Assembly (NCBI GenBank): GCA_028751875.1
Contig: CM054141.1
Location: 66,165,090-66,229,089 of the forward strand
Origin: Rapana venosa
Lineage: Eukaryota; Mollusca; Gastropoda; Neogastropoda; Muricidae
Length of the DNA: 64,000 nucleotides
Direction of reading: 5' to 3'
The notes beneath the pieces were generated by a model. That model saw only the letters and a program-made list of their open reading frames with translations, did no database searches and was not told the DNA's origin. The translations under genes and the position numbers were made by a program. This document shows, piece after piece, positions 10,705-20,997 of the stretch; the first letter of the stretch is position 1, and every line of letters starts with the position of its first letter.

Positions 10705-12120
10705 TTGAAATGTTTTGACTGGTTTTCAAACTTATGGCAGCGTATCTGTGAAAAGTGTAGAGGCTCTTTTCTCTGGTAGCCTGAACTGAGAAGAGACAGA
10801 CAAACAGGCACAGAAAACTCGAACTCGAACTCGAACTCGAAAGATTTATTCACAAAAAGACCATTGGCCCATACATGAAGGGGGGTTGCTGAGCTGCTTA
10901 GTATTTTAGTGAGAAAAATAAGGAAGCACAAAAAATCCAAAACAAAAACAAAAAACAACAACAACAAAAACACAAACCAAAATGTTATTGTATAACCACA
11001 ACCATCAAAATAAAAATCAGTTCCAAAAAATATGACAAGAAACTAAGATATCTCTTATTCTAAAGGCTTTACACAAATATAAAGCAAGACTGCGCACAAT
11101 CTCAGGCTGACTATATGCCATGAGTAGACAGAATCTAAATAAATTGGGCTGTCTACTATACTTTACCGGAATGTAATTCTGTCTTACATCTTCTAATGCT
11201 GGACAGCACAGCACAAAATGCACTTCATCTTCCACTGTTTGCTTACATAATGGGCATAGCAACCTGAGGTCATCATCATCATGTTTTATATATTTAAATT
11301 TATGAACATTTATGTCTGATACACCAAGTCTAAACTTAGACATAATTCTTTTCAAATGTATGTCCATATCAAGCTTAAGATAAGGTTTGACATCGTGTGA
11401 GCCTATAAACTGTACATTTGAAATCTTTCACTGTTTTGTATATGACCACACCACTGCTGCCGATGGCAGTCATCAGTCTTTGCCTGAAAACATTGACAAA
11501 CTCTCTACAATTTCCGACACCTTGATTAAGCCAAACAAGCCCAAAGCCAAGTTCACATAAACAGGTACGTATTTGTGAAGCCAGGGTGCTTTTCCTCTTG
11601 ACATCTAGATCATAAAGCATCTTGTAAGACTTAAAAGGTAACCTGCAATCATCCATATGCAGAATCTTAATCCAATATCTAATGCATCTTACAGCAGCAT
11701 TAACAGAGAGAGGATATCTATCGGTTTCACTATAAAAAGATCATTAGGTGTACGTCTATCTAAGCCTAAAAACTGCTTTAAAGCAAAGAGGTGTACTGAT
11801 TCACAATGTGTTACAGCTGCATCCAGTCCCCAAATTTCCGGGCCATATAATGCAGTGGGTTGTATTTGTGCATCAATTACCTTACTGAACAAGTCAAAAG
11901 CATTACTATTCAATAATCGTATTTTTTTCAAAACATTAAACAAGCTTCTTTTACCTCGACTTGCCAGATCTTTACATGCAGTTGTGAAACTAAGCTTTGT
12001 AGAAAAACATATTCCTAAATATTTATATACATTAATCACAGGCATGACTTCTCCATTGTACAGCCATTTTTCGTGAGCAGCTAAATAACTCCCTTTTCTG
12101 AATACAACAATATTACTCTT

Positions 12121-12205
12121 AATAATAATAATAATAATAATAATAATATATGGAATTTATATTGCGCTGAATCTTGTAAAGCAACAAATCAAAGCGCTCA
12201 AAGCG
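12121..12205 (-). mobile_element. Nested 3' fragment of CR1-like LINE
   Basis: (AAT)n plus ATATGGAATTTATATTGCGC and a repeated AAAGCGCT motif. It interrupts the host RT between VNLNK and SNIVVFRKGS. Possible short target duplication CTTAAT/CTTATT. Confidence 0.75.
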
Positions 12206-12716
12206 CTTATTCAGATTAACCTTAAGATCAAGTGCTGTTGCAGCACTGCTTAAGCTATTCAACTGCTGTTTTAAGCCTACAACAGTTTCAGATAGCAGGA
12301 TGATATCATCAGCAAGCAGAAGAATAAACAGTTTGTGAAATCTTGGGGGAAAGTGGCACCATGTTTACCCTTATTAATGACATATATGGCTAACTCATTA
12401 ATGAAAGCAGAAAACAAAAGATGGCTACATACATCACCCTGTTTGACCCCCGTGGTGCTGTATGATATGTCCGTCAGCTTAGATCCACATCTTACTCTGC
12501 TTTTGACATTCTGATCCATGGCTCTCAAACAACGTAATAATTTACCCTTCACACCATTTTTCAGGAGAATAGGCCATAACAAGTTTCTATTAACAGAATC
12601 AAATGCCTGTTCAAAGTCAATAAATGCTACATAGAGCTTACGGTTATGAGCAAACTGTTTCTGGATAAATGCAAGTAAAGTAAACATATGATCTATAGTG
12701 GAATACCTTCTCTTAA

Positions 12717-13626
12717 TATACGTCAGTTCCTTTGTCCAACTCTGTGAAGTATTTAGGAGTAGTTCTTGACAACACACTCTCTATGAAAAAATTCATCACC
12801 CAGACCTGCCAGTCTTGCTACTATCAATTACGGCGCATAAGCGCGATTCGCAAGTATCTGTCCACTGATGCAACTTCCAAGCTTGTCACATCTCTCATTC
12901 TTTCACGTTTAGACTACTGTAATTCTCTTTTGGCTGGCCTACCAGCATCATCTATCCACTCTCTTCAACGCATACAAAACTCTGCAGCTCGACTGGTCCT
13001 AAGAAAGAAACAATCTGAACACATCACTCCTCTTCTGCGATCTCTTCACTGGTTGCCTGTCTCACAAAGACTGGAGTATAAAATCAATACCCTCTGTTTC
13101 AAATGTCTCCACAAATCTGCACCCTCTTATCTCTGTAACTGTCTTCACCTGTACACTCCATCCCGTTCCCTTCGTTCAGCCGCAGATACTTTGTGCTTTC
13201 GAACACCCAGATTCAAACAAACCACTGTTGGCCGTCGCTCCTTCTCTGTTTCTGGTCCATCCACCTGGAATGACCTCCCCCTTTCACTTCGTCAAAAGCC
13301 TTCACTTGATTCCTTCAAATCCAGCCTCAAAACACACTTATTTCCTACCTGAGACTTTCCCCCCCACATATCTGTCCCTAATTTTCAACAGCATCTTTCA
13401 CCTTCTAAGTGTTGTTCCGTGTGTGTGTGTGTGTGTGTATGTGTGTGTGTGTGTGTGTGCGCGTGCGTGTGCGTGCGTAGTGCGCGAGCATGGATTTGAA
13501 ATCTGTTGCTCATTATGTTTAAGGAGAGTTGCATGCCTGTAAATGATTGAGTGCAAGCGCTTCGATTTGTTTGCTTTTTACAAGATTCAGCGCTATATAA
13601 ATTCCATATATTATTATTATTATTAT
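12717..13626 (+). mobile_element. Nested 5'-truncated CR1-like LINE
   Basis: The 3' part of a CR1-like ORF2 (12732-13352) is followed by a 3' UTR with a GT microsatellite and an (ATT)n tail. TCTTAA flanks it on both sides (12711-12716 and 13627-13632), a 6-base target duplication. It is nearly identical to the minus-strand copy at 36258-37195, so the family moved recently. Confidence 0.92.
12732..13352 (+). pseudogene. CR1-like ORF2 C-terminal part
   Basis: About 205 residues downstream of the RT catalytic core: NSVKYLGVVLD, LSRLDYCNSLLAGLP, NSAARLVLRKK, ITPLLRSLHWLPV and STWNDLPLSLR ending KTHLFPT. These are the hallmark C-terminal motifs of CR1/Rex1-type LINEs. The N-terminal endonuclease and RT core are missing because of 5' truncation. 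The remaining frame is intact. Confidence 0.92.
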
Positions 13627-13879
13627 TCTTAAAACCAGCTTGGTGTTCACCTGTAATGTTGTTTTTCTTAACCCATTCCTGTAACCTATTATTAACGATG
13701 GTACTATACAGCTTACTACTTATATCACTAAGAGAGATTCCCCTATAGTTATTAGGGTTGTCAACATCGCCTTTTTTGTGTAATGTTAGAATGATAGATT
13801 CAATCCAGTTATCTGGAAAAAGACCATTATCAAAGATTGTGTTGAATAATTTTAGCAGGAAAAGTACATTTTGACAGAC

Positions 13880-13909
13880 ACAAAGAGAGAACGAGACAGA
13901 CAGACAGAC

Positions 13910-14006
<97 letters not shown>

Positions 14007-14013
14007 GAGAGAG
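13880..14013. repeat. (GA)n/(GACA)n microsatellite
   Basis: GACA and GA repeats on the plus strand, which is (TC/TGTC)n on the minus strand. It separates the (TTCGAG) tail of one minus-strand LINE from the truncated 5' end of another. Confidence 0.95.
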
Positions 14014-14095
14014 AACTTGAACTCGAACTCGAATATTTTAATGAGGGTAAATGGATAAGCCAGAGGCCTCTTTACACCAGGCCCTCATGGGGAAA
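14014..14095 (-). mobile_element. 3' end of LINE with (TTCGAG)n tail
   Basis: Minus-strand reading ends in TATTCGAGTTCGAGTTCAAG and then TC repeats. The tail hexamer is the same as that of the LINE ending at 10815. Only about 80 bases are recognisable. Confidence 0.65.
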
Positions 14096-14302
14096 AATTG
14101 AAAACAAGCATGAATAAATCAATTAAGTAATAAACAAGATAATTTCAAATAACAATGAAATATTTCAAAGTCCCATTCAATTATTCAAAAGATCAAGAAA
14201 TCGAAAAATGAAATGAATAAACAAAACCAATTAAACAAGAAAAAACCTCCCCTTCCCAACACCCCCCCCCCTCCCCTAAATAAACAACACTCTCACAGAG
14301 AG

Positions 14303-14307
<5 letters not shown>

Positions 14308-14354
<47 letters not shown>

Positions 14355-14357
14355 GGT
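14308..14357. repeat. (AG)n and G-run
   Basis: About 35 bases of AG are followed by about 14 G. Confidence 0.9.
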
Positions 14358-14361
14358 TTCT

Positions 14362-14735
14362 TCCTCGACTAGAACTTCGAGGTTCAGCAATGGCTAGATA
14401 TTAATTGCCTGTGCCACCATTTTGCCCACCAAGGCGGCACCCCCATTCCCACTTTGGGAATGTATGCTGGGTATGTTCGTGTTTCCGTAACCCACCGAAT
14501 GGTGACATGATTTACGGGATCTTTCACGTGCATATTTGATTTTCTGCATGTGTATATACACAAAGGGAATGAAGGCACTGGCAGGTCTGCACTTGAAGTT
14601 AACTTGGAGCCTGTAAAAATATCTCCACCCTTAATTCACCAGGCGCCGCCGTGATTCGAACCCACAACTTCGTGGATCTATGGGATTGAAGTCGAACGGT
14701 CTTAACCACTCGGCTATAGCATCCATCGGAGAGAA
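14362..14735 (-). mobile_element. SINE-C, tRNA-derived, full length
   Basis: On the minus strand the head (14735-14650) reads TAGCCGAGTGGTTAAGACC (A box) and GTGGGTTCGAATCACGG (B box), a tRNA-Leu/Ser-like start. The body contains GTGAAAGATCCCGTAAATCA and GGTTACGGAAACACGAACAT. It ends in the type-2 tail (GGTGGGCAAAATGGTGGCAC). The head does not fold as a complete tRNA at its 3' side, so a SINE is preferred to a tRNA gene. Confidence 0.8.
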
Positions 14736-14908
14736 AATGATGGTTTGCAAAAGTTCGAATTTTGTGTGCAATCAGTTTACGTTAGCTTTCAGACAGACTG
14801 AGAGAGTGAGTGAAACAAACTTATCACTCTGAGAAAATGCCAGAATACTTAAGATTATCACTCACGTATATGTGCCTGTTGGGATTTCCATTTTAGGGAA
14901 GGGGAGGA

Positions 14909-14910
14909 TT

Positions 14911-14976
<66 letters not shown>
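14909..14976. repeat. (TC)n microsatellite, 5' flank of element 2
   Basis: Nearly 70 bases of pure TC end at a GGGG run. Confidence 0.95.
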
Positions 14977-14978
<2 letters not shown>

Positions 14979-16150
14979 GGTTGGCTGACGGGAGAGAACT
15001 GAAAGGGCGTGCTGTTAGTAAGCTGCTGCAAATTTTTGCATTTAAGCTTCAAAATGTCAGTTACTGGCCTTCCAGCAACTGTAGTAACAACCTTAAATGC
15101 CCTGCTGATCGACAACATCCTATCGAGCTGGAAAGTCGCAGGGGAGAGCGGCAGCCTTGTCTTGTCTTGCTGACTGAAGCCAGCTGACAAGTCAGTGTCA
15201 ACAGAAATGGCGGACCCTGAACCACGAGTTCAGTATTTTCGCAAAAAGCCCCCTTCCCAAATCCGTCGCGATTTCCAAAGAAGTAGACAACATCAAGAAA
15301 GACAGGCAAGTCGTCAGTGTGACAAGGACAGTGTTTTGGAAGAGCGGGTGTTGTCTGACAGTGACTCCCTGCATCCTGAGAGAGTGGATGCAGAATCAAA
15401 ACAAGCCAGCGTGTACAGAGCTGTGTGTTGACAGTGCAGTGAATGTCCCAGCCACGCTAGATTCACTTGATTTGCTGTGTGAACCAGGAACAGACAGCAA
15501 GATCGGTGTGTATCCTGAGTTGTCTGATGTGGACGAAGAACAGACAGTTGACTGCTCAGTTGAGGGTTTTCATACTGGTATTGTGAAAGAGTATGTGTCC
15601 ACTCTGACAGACAAACGTGTGCAGCGTTGATTACGAGACAGCAAAAGAAACACACAGTTTCGAAAGATTGTAGTTCAAGATTCAGGCAATCAAACTATTC
15701 TGATGTGTGAATTGGTTGACATCGCCCTAGAATATTCTTGTAATGGAGATACTGGCGAGGAATCTAAGTGTGTGTTCTGGTACATCAAGCAAGAAGACAG
15801 AAACATATTGCCAAAAGAACGTGTCAGGCTTGCCAGACTTCGTAAAGGGAAGCAGCGTCCTAACACACAACATGCAGAGACAATGGCAAGTGCTGAACGG
15901 GAATTACATCTTCTTCGGGACCTGATCCCTATTTACATGGGCTGACTTCGCTGGCTGCAGACTGGAAAAGGAAAGGCTGTTTTGAAAACTGAGACATGGA
16001 CAATAATGTATCAGATTTAGATGTACATACCATTACTGATATGGTTTCCATGTCACTGTAATCGGGTCTGTTCGATATGGTTTGCTACCGCACCGCAGCG
16101 CTATATGGCTTGATTGCTAAATGGCAGTAAGTATTGTTCATTATTCATTG
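14977..16150 (+). mobile_element. 1.2-kb element between two (TC)n tracts
   Basis: It starts with GGGG directly after (TC)n, as the large LINE starts with GGGGG, and ends ATTATTCATTGT directly before another (TC)n. The tail resembles the LINE's CATTGT hexamer. It contains one ORF1-like reading frame (15054-15945) and no endonuclease or RT. It could be a non-autonomous derivative or an internally deleted LINE. Boundaries are inferred from the flanking repeats. Confidence 0.6.
15054..15945 (+). pseudogene. ORF1/gag-like remnant
   Basis: From ATG 15054 (SVTGLPATVV) one frame runs past a TGA at 15171-15173 into MADPEPRVQYFRKKPP (ATG 15207) and a basic, charged region, closing at 15431. After a shift near 15424 the next frame carries an acidic stretch (SDVDEEQTVD), a TGA at 15628-15630 and then ERVRLARLRKGKQRP, ending at 15945. 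The basic and acidic make-up and the position behind a LINE-like 5' end suggest a nucleic-acid-binding ORF1. I do not recognise the family. Confidence 0.45.
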
Positions 16151-16151
16151 T

Positions 16152-16240
<89 letters not shown>
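16151..16240. repeat. (TC)n microsatellite, 3' flank of element 2
   Basis: TC array with a few single-base interruptions. Confidence 0.95.
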
Positions 16241-16242
<2 letters not shown>

Positions 16243-16744
16243 TGTTTCATTGTTATCAATAGCCTTAGTTTCTTCCTAAGAACTACTATCCATGCTCATA
16301 ATGTCAGCCTAGTCCAGAGGCTGAAGTTCACTCTCAGAGCCCTAGCTTAATCCCTTTCTGATTTTCCAGTTGAGACCTCTCTCTTTGGCCCAGAGAGGAT
16401 GTGTGAGCTCTTTATTCATTAGCCCGGGCATTGCTGAATGATGTCTTGTGAAATTTGAACGCAGTGACATGTGGGCACTTTATTTTGCTGCCTCATCTTG
16501 TGTGATGTTCCTGCCCTGTGGTTCCCGTGCCGCTCATGTCAACCTCCATGCGATAGCCATACCTAGATTCGCCATGTCGCACCCTAGGGCCGGAAGTCCA
16601 TGTAGACACTTATCCGGTTGCTCTTGAATCTACATACAATGTGTTCCTTCTCTCTCAGCACTGTGCATACACTTTGTGGGGTTTTCTTTTTAAAACAAGT
16701 CAACTGCTTTTTCCCTTTCCTTGGGTTCAAGTCCTAGGATTTGA
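16241..16744. other. No gene recognised
   Basis: Unique-looking, moderately T-rich sequence. Confidence 0.5.
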
Positions 16745-17065
16745 TTTACATACTCTATGGGGGATGGGATAGTTCAGAGGGCAGAACACTCACTTTCCTC
16801 GGAGATAATGTGAAGCAGCATTGAGCACCAAGGGGTTACCAAATGGATGGGTGACTGTTCACATGCCTTGGCTTCAGTACAGTCCCCCAGTTTACCCAGC
16901 TGTCAAAGGGTTTCTGCCCTCTTTAGGGTCAGGGAAGATAATGCAACAAGGGAGAAGAGATGGGCACCGCCCTCAAGATGCTGGCCTCTGGAGAAGCTGA
17001 GGTCTCTGACGCCTTGCTCCCCTACAACCTTATAGGTTAGGGGAAGACCTATACCTTCATACTTA
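16745..17065 (+). mobile_element. Dispersed repeat F, copy 1
   Basis: Shares CCCAGTTTACCCAGCTGT, CTCTTTAGGGTCAGGGAAG, GAGAAGCTGA and CCTATAGG-type blocks with 31255-31475 (same strand) and 31045-31240 (opposite strand). It is probably a SINE; the head is too diverged to assign. Confidence 0.65.
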
Positions 17066-17448
17066 CCTTTAAAATAAAACTGTAGATGTCCATATCTTTT
17101 TGCTATTCTATAATTTTGTTTATGGAATCGTATATCAATATCTCCCTAGCCCTATCAACACATTAATTTTCTCTATATGTTCTCAGAGGCTTTTGGGCAT
17201 CAAAGGCTTTACGACATCCTGTAAGGTCCCAAGCCAAAACGCCAAATCAAAGTGCAAAGTATCTGGATTAATTTTCTAAGAAAAATCGCGAAAAAGATAT
17301 ATTACCCCATGGATTTCATGCTAACATCAAAACGAAGGAGAGCCTACAATATCATTCTTTTAAAACACAACTCTGCCTGCCAACGATTTCTTCATCAGAC
17401 ATTAGGTTGTGTTTTGGTTTGGGTTTTTTTTTTCTTTTTAGACAGGCA
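17066..17448. other. No gene recognised
   Basis: AT-rich, unique-looking sequence. Confidence 0.5.
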
Positions 17449-17530
17449 GGCCAGGCCAACAAAGGCCATTCATTACCGCAGCGTGAAATCGCACTGGCAG
17501 CGTTACCAGTCAGCAGGTAGGCAGACAAGG
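17449..17530 (+). repeat. Dispersed repeat H, copy 2
   Basis: CCAACAAAGGCCATTCATTA, CGCAGCGTGAAATCGCACTG and GGCAGACAAGG run into the GA-rich array that follows, as in the copy at 9361-9445. Confidence 0.55.
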
Positions 17531-18180
17531 CATTGGGGAAGAGAGATGGAGAGAAGAGAAGGGGGGGGGGGAGAGAGAGGGGGGGGGGGAAGAGAGATGG
17601 AGAGAAGAGAGAGAGGAGAAAGAGAAATGGAGAGAGGAGAGAGAGGGGGAAGAGAGATGGAGAGAAGAGAGAGAGGGGGAAGAGAGATGGAGAGAGAGAG
17701 AGAGGGGGAAGAGAGATGGAGAGAAGAGAGAGAGGAGAAGAGAAAATGGAGAGAGAGAGAGAGGGGGAAGAGAGATGGAGAGAGGAGAGAGAGGGGGAAG
17801 AGAGATGGAGAGAAGAGAGAGAGGGGGAAGAGAGATGGAGAGAAGAGAGAGAGGGGAAGAGAGATGGAAGAGAAGAGAGAGAGAGGGAAGAGAGATGGAG
17901 TGAAGAGAGAGAGGGGGGAAGAGAGATGGAGAGAAGAGAGAGAGGGGGGAAGAGAGATGGAGAGAGGAGAGAGAGGGGGGGAAGAGAGATGGAGAGAGGA
18001 GAGAGAGGGGGAAGAGAGATGGAGAGAAGAGAGAGAGAGGGAAGAGAGATGGAGGAGAGAAGAGAGGGGGGAAGAGAGATGGAGAGAGGAGAGAGAGGGG
18101 GAAGAAAGATGGAGAGAAGAGAGAGAGGGGGGAGGGAAGAGAGAGAGAAAGAGAGAGGGGGAGAGAGGGAGAGAGAGAGG
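17531..18180 (+). repeat. GA-rich minisatellite, about 30-bp unit
   Basis: About 20 variants of a unit built from GGGAAGAGAGATGGAGAGA plus AGAGAGAG. The + strand is almost entirely purine except for one T per unit. All six frames stay open here because of composition, not coding. Confidence 0.95.
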
Positions 18181-18800
18181 AAGGGAAGGAGAGAAACAGA
18201 GAGAGAGACAGAGATAGAGAGACAGGAATGGATACAGATACAGTAACAGGGAGACAAAGATAGAAACAGAGAGACAGAGAGACAAGACATAGAGACAGAG
18301 AGACAGATACAGGGAGACAGAGAGAGACAGACAGACACAGAGATACAGACACAGAGAGACAGAGACAGAGAGACTGAGAGAGAAAGACACAGAGGGACAG
18401 AGACAGACCGGTAAAAAGAGAGAGACAGAGACATTGAGACATAGACACAGAGAGAAACAGAGACAAAGACAGACACAGAGAGACAGAGCACACGCACAGA
18501 CAGACACAAATCAGGAGAAGACAGACAGACAGAGACAGACAGAGAAAGAGAGAGACAGAGAGAGTGCAGAGACAGAGAGACAAAGACAGAGACAGAAACA
18601 TTGAGACAAGACATAGAGACACTGACAGAGACAGAGAGAGACAGGCACAGAGAGACTGAGAGAGAAGGAAACAGAGAGACATTGAGACAGAGACAGACAG
18701 AGACAGAGAGACTGAGACAGAGAGACTGAGAAGAGAGACTGAGACAGAGACAAAGACACACACACACACTCACACAAACACACACACACAACACACACAC

Positions 18801-18834
<34 letters not shown>

Positions 18835-18915
18835 GCAGGAGACAGACAGACAGACAGACAAAGACATAGAGAGACACACAGAGCACGAGAGATACAGAGA
18901 CACAAAGACAGACAG
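18181..18915. repeat. (GACA)/(GA) and (AC)n microsatellite field
   Basis: Mixed GAGACAGA and ACAC repeats with no unique sequence of useful length. Confidence 0.95.
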
Positions 18916-19084
18916 ACAGAGAGGGAGTAGGGGAAAGTTGTGTGAGGGGGGTGTGTTCTTTGTTAAGACATGCCTGTCAGCACCACCCTCCCCCCCCTCC
19001 CCCCCCCCCCCCCCCCCAAAAAAAAAAAGCGGGTCAGGTGATGAGGTGGGAGGATTTGGGTGTGTTTTTTTCTTTCCTTCTTTT

Positions 19085-19378
19085 AGGGGAGAAGGAGGCA
19101 CCGTGGTCGAGTGGTTTAGGCGGTCAACTCGTGATCCAGAGGTCACGGGTTCGATCCCCGCTCGGCTCGGTGTTGTGTCCTTGGGAAAGACACTTTACTC
19201 CTATTTTCCTCACTCCACCCAGGTGTACAAGTGGGTACCAGCTCTGCTGGGGAAGTATCTGGCGACAGACTAGCGCCTGTCACAGGGGTGGTGAAAAACC
19301 ATCAGTTCGCTTAACGCTACAGAAACCGGGATAAGCTCCGGCTCTATGGGCCTTCTGGCTCGAAAGAACATACTTTTT
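19085..19378 (+). mobile_element. SINE-D, tRNA-derived, complete
   Basis: The head (19090-19166) has GTGGTCGAGTGGTTTAGGCG (A box) and CACGGGTTCGATCCCCGC (B box). The body has GTGTCCTTGGGAAAGACACT and CCACCCAGGTGTACAAGTGG, a domain I associate with a widespread invertebrate SINE superfamily, although I cannot say which. It ends near CTGGCTCGAAAGAACATAC. This is the least decayed SINE in the window. Confidence 0.85.
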
Positions 19379-19484
19379 TAGGGGAGAAACCTTAGACTAA
19401 TCCTTCACACTTGTTCGAAAGTGATCCTTGTTTTTTTCCCCCAGGAAAATTGTTTTGACCTAGAGAAGAAGAGGAGAATTATCA

Positions 19485-19515
19485 TATTGTGTGTGTGTGT
19501 GTGTGTGTGGATGTG

Positions 19516-19589
<74 letters not shown>

Positions 19590-19590
19590 G
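19485..19590. repeat. (GT)n microsatellite
   Basis: Long GT array with two short interruptions. Further GT and G-rich runs follow to about 19720 and at 19825-19880. Confidence 0.95.
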
Positions 19591-19759
19591 GACAGTGTCT
19601 GTCTTGTCTTACTTTTGAAAATAAATTTTCCTTTGTGTGTGAGTGTGTGTGTGTCTGAGGTGGGGGGAGTGGTGGTGGTGGTGGTGGGGGGGGGGGGGTT
19701 CTGGTGTGTGTGTGTGTTTTTTTTTTAAAATTCATTTATATCGAGGATAAATTCCATAC

Positions 19760-19790
<31 letters not shown>

Positions 19791-19832
19791 TATAATGGAA
19801 TAAGCACTCATGTTCTTTTGTGGGGGGTGTGT

Positions 19833-19870
<38 letters not shown>

Positions 19871-20139
19871 GTGTGTGATTAATTTACTTATTTTTATTGT
19901 TTTGCTGAGGGGTTTTTTATTTTTAATTTTCCTGTTACATTTCAGTTTGAATTTTTCCAGGAATTGTCTAGACAGGCTTCAACATAGATCAGAAGTAAAA
20001 ATGAAAAAATTATGGAAGAAAGGTTGGGGTGGGGGGAGGAGGGATGAAATGAGCAGTCGTTTTGATAGGGTTAAAAACAAAAAAAAGACCTAGATCATCA
20101 AACCAAAGATGATGGCAGAGGACAATTCTAAGTCACAAA

Positions 20140-20564
20140 TTACACATTCACACTATGTGTCTTTAGTATTGCCCATAGCAGCTTATGCCTGTGTGTCTTT
20201 AGTATAGCAGCTTATGCCTGTGTGTCTCTAGTATAGCAGATTATGCCTGTGTGTCTCTAGTATAGCAGATTATGCCTGTGTGTCTTTAGTATAGCAGCTT
20301 ATGCCTGTGTGTCTTTAGTATAGCAGCTTATGCCTGTGTGTCTTTAGTATAGCAGCTTATGCCTGTGTGTCTTTAGTATAGCAGCTTATGGCTGTGTGTC
20401 TTTTGTATAGCAGCTTATGCCTGTGTGTCTTCTGTATAGCAGCTTATGCCTGTGTGTCTTCTGTATAGCAGCTTATGCCTGTGTGTCTTTAGTATAGCAG
20501 CTTATGCCTGCGTGTCTTTAGTATAGCAGATTATGCCTGTGTGTCTTTAGTATTGCCCTATAGC

Positions 20565-20566
<2 letters not shown>
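20140..20566 (+). repeat. 29-bp minisatellite, about 14 copies
   Basis: Unit CTTATGCCTGTGTGTCTTTA plus GTATAGCAG. Variants differ by single bases (GATTATG, CTTCTG, CTCTAG). A (TC)n run follows at about 20568-20597. Confidence 0.95.
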
Positions 20567-20600
<34 letters not shown>

Positions 20601-20692
20601 ATCATGATGCCTTTCGACAAACGATATGGAATCTCATTATTCTAATGTCAACATAGCTGCAGATTGTACAATGACCATTTATGGAGAATATG

Positions 20693-20927
20693 TCAGTGTA
20701 AAGTCCTTCGGATGAGACTATAAACCGAGGCCCCGTGTGCGAACGCATGCAGAACATCTTGCGCACACGTTAAATTCTGTTCCGCTTTTCGAAAGAGTAG
20801 GCCATTGTGTGCCGGTGGGAACAGATGACAAAATTTAAAAAACCGCATACACACGGGGACTGGATGTAAAAAAGCACATGAGTGTAAGCCATTATCCTAA
20901 AAAAAAATCAAAAAAATCTGAGCGCTT
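20693..20927 (+). mobile_element. SINE-A copy, tail type 1
   Basis: GTCCTTCGGATGAGACTATA, CCTCGTT-type body, GCCATTGTGTGCCGGTGGGA and the type-1 tail GGGGACTGGATGTAAAAAAG. The head is truncated. Confidence 0.85.
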
Positions 20928-20997
20928 TGATTTGTTGCATTACAAGATTCAGCGCTATATAAATTCCTTACAACATTATTATTATTATTATTATGTA
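20928..20997 (+). mobile_element. 3' end of CR1-like LINE
   Basis: GAGCGCTTTGATTTGTTGCA, CAGCGCTATATAAATTCC, then (ATT)n. It adjoins the SINE-A tail directly. Confidence 0.8.

Larger units (their letters stand above)
11017..13876 (-). pseudogene. LINE reverse transcriptase remnant, interrupted
   Basis: The pieces in order are: RT fingers 13876-13633; RT palm 12710-12280, with FIDFEQAFDSVNR, GVKQGDVCS and LADDIILLSET; thumb and connection 12120-11660, with YKYLGICFS and LFALKQFLGLDRRTPND; C-terminal region 11656-11017, with CPLC...VEDEVHFVLCC as the knuckle motif. Frame changes occur just before LADD, after LSLLMLL and near 11370. Removing the 12717-13626 insertion together with one duplicated TCTTAA rejoins QAGFK to RRYSTIDH with no frame loss. 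That shows the RT was continuous when the insertion happened. Confidence 0.88.
10815..13880 (-). mobile_element. 5'-truncated LINE related to the 892-6346 element, with two nested insertions
   Basis: Read on the minus strand, the element starts in the RT fingers at about 13876 (PDNWIESIILTLHKKG, NNYRGISLSD) and ends in a (TTCGAG)n tail at 10841-10815. Its (TC/TGTC)n-rich 5' edge is 13880-14013. It is split by a CR1-like LINE 3' fragment (12717-13626, opposite orientation) and by a second, 85-base fragment of the same family (12121-12205, same orientation). Protein similarity to the LINE at 892-6346 runs to the end (LGVSDINVHK against LGISDLRIHK; KAFRIRD against KAFKLRD), but the tails differ. 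Confidence 0.9.

Noticed and set aside
17352..18905. Very long open frames on both strands (over 500 codons)
   Set aside because: They consist of Ser/Leu or Glu/Arg repeats produced by the GA/TC-rich arrays; no domain, and all frames are open.
19090..19166. Possible tRNA gene
   Set aside because: A and B boxes are clear but a SINE body follows at once and the acceptor stem is not closed; it is a SINE head. The same applies to 14650-14735, 22535-22610, 40186-40260 and 55940-56010.
20140..20566. CRISPR-like array
   Set aside because: The repeats are contiguous 29-bp units without spacers, in an animal genome; it is a minisatellite.
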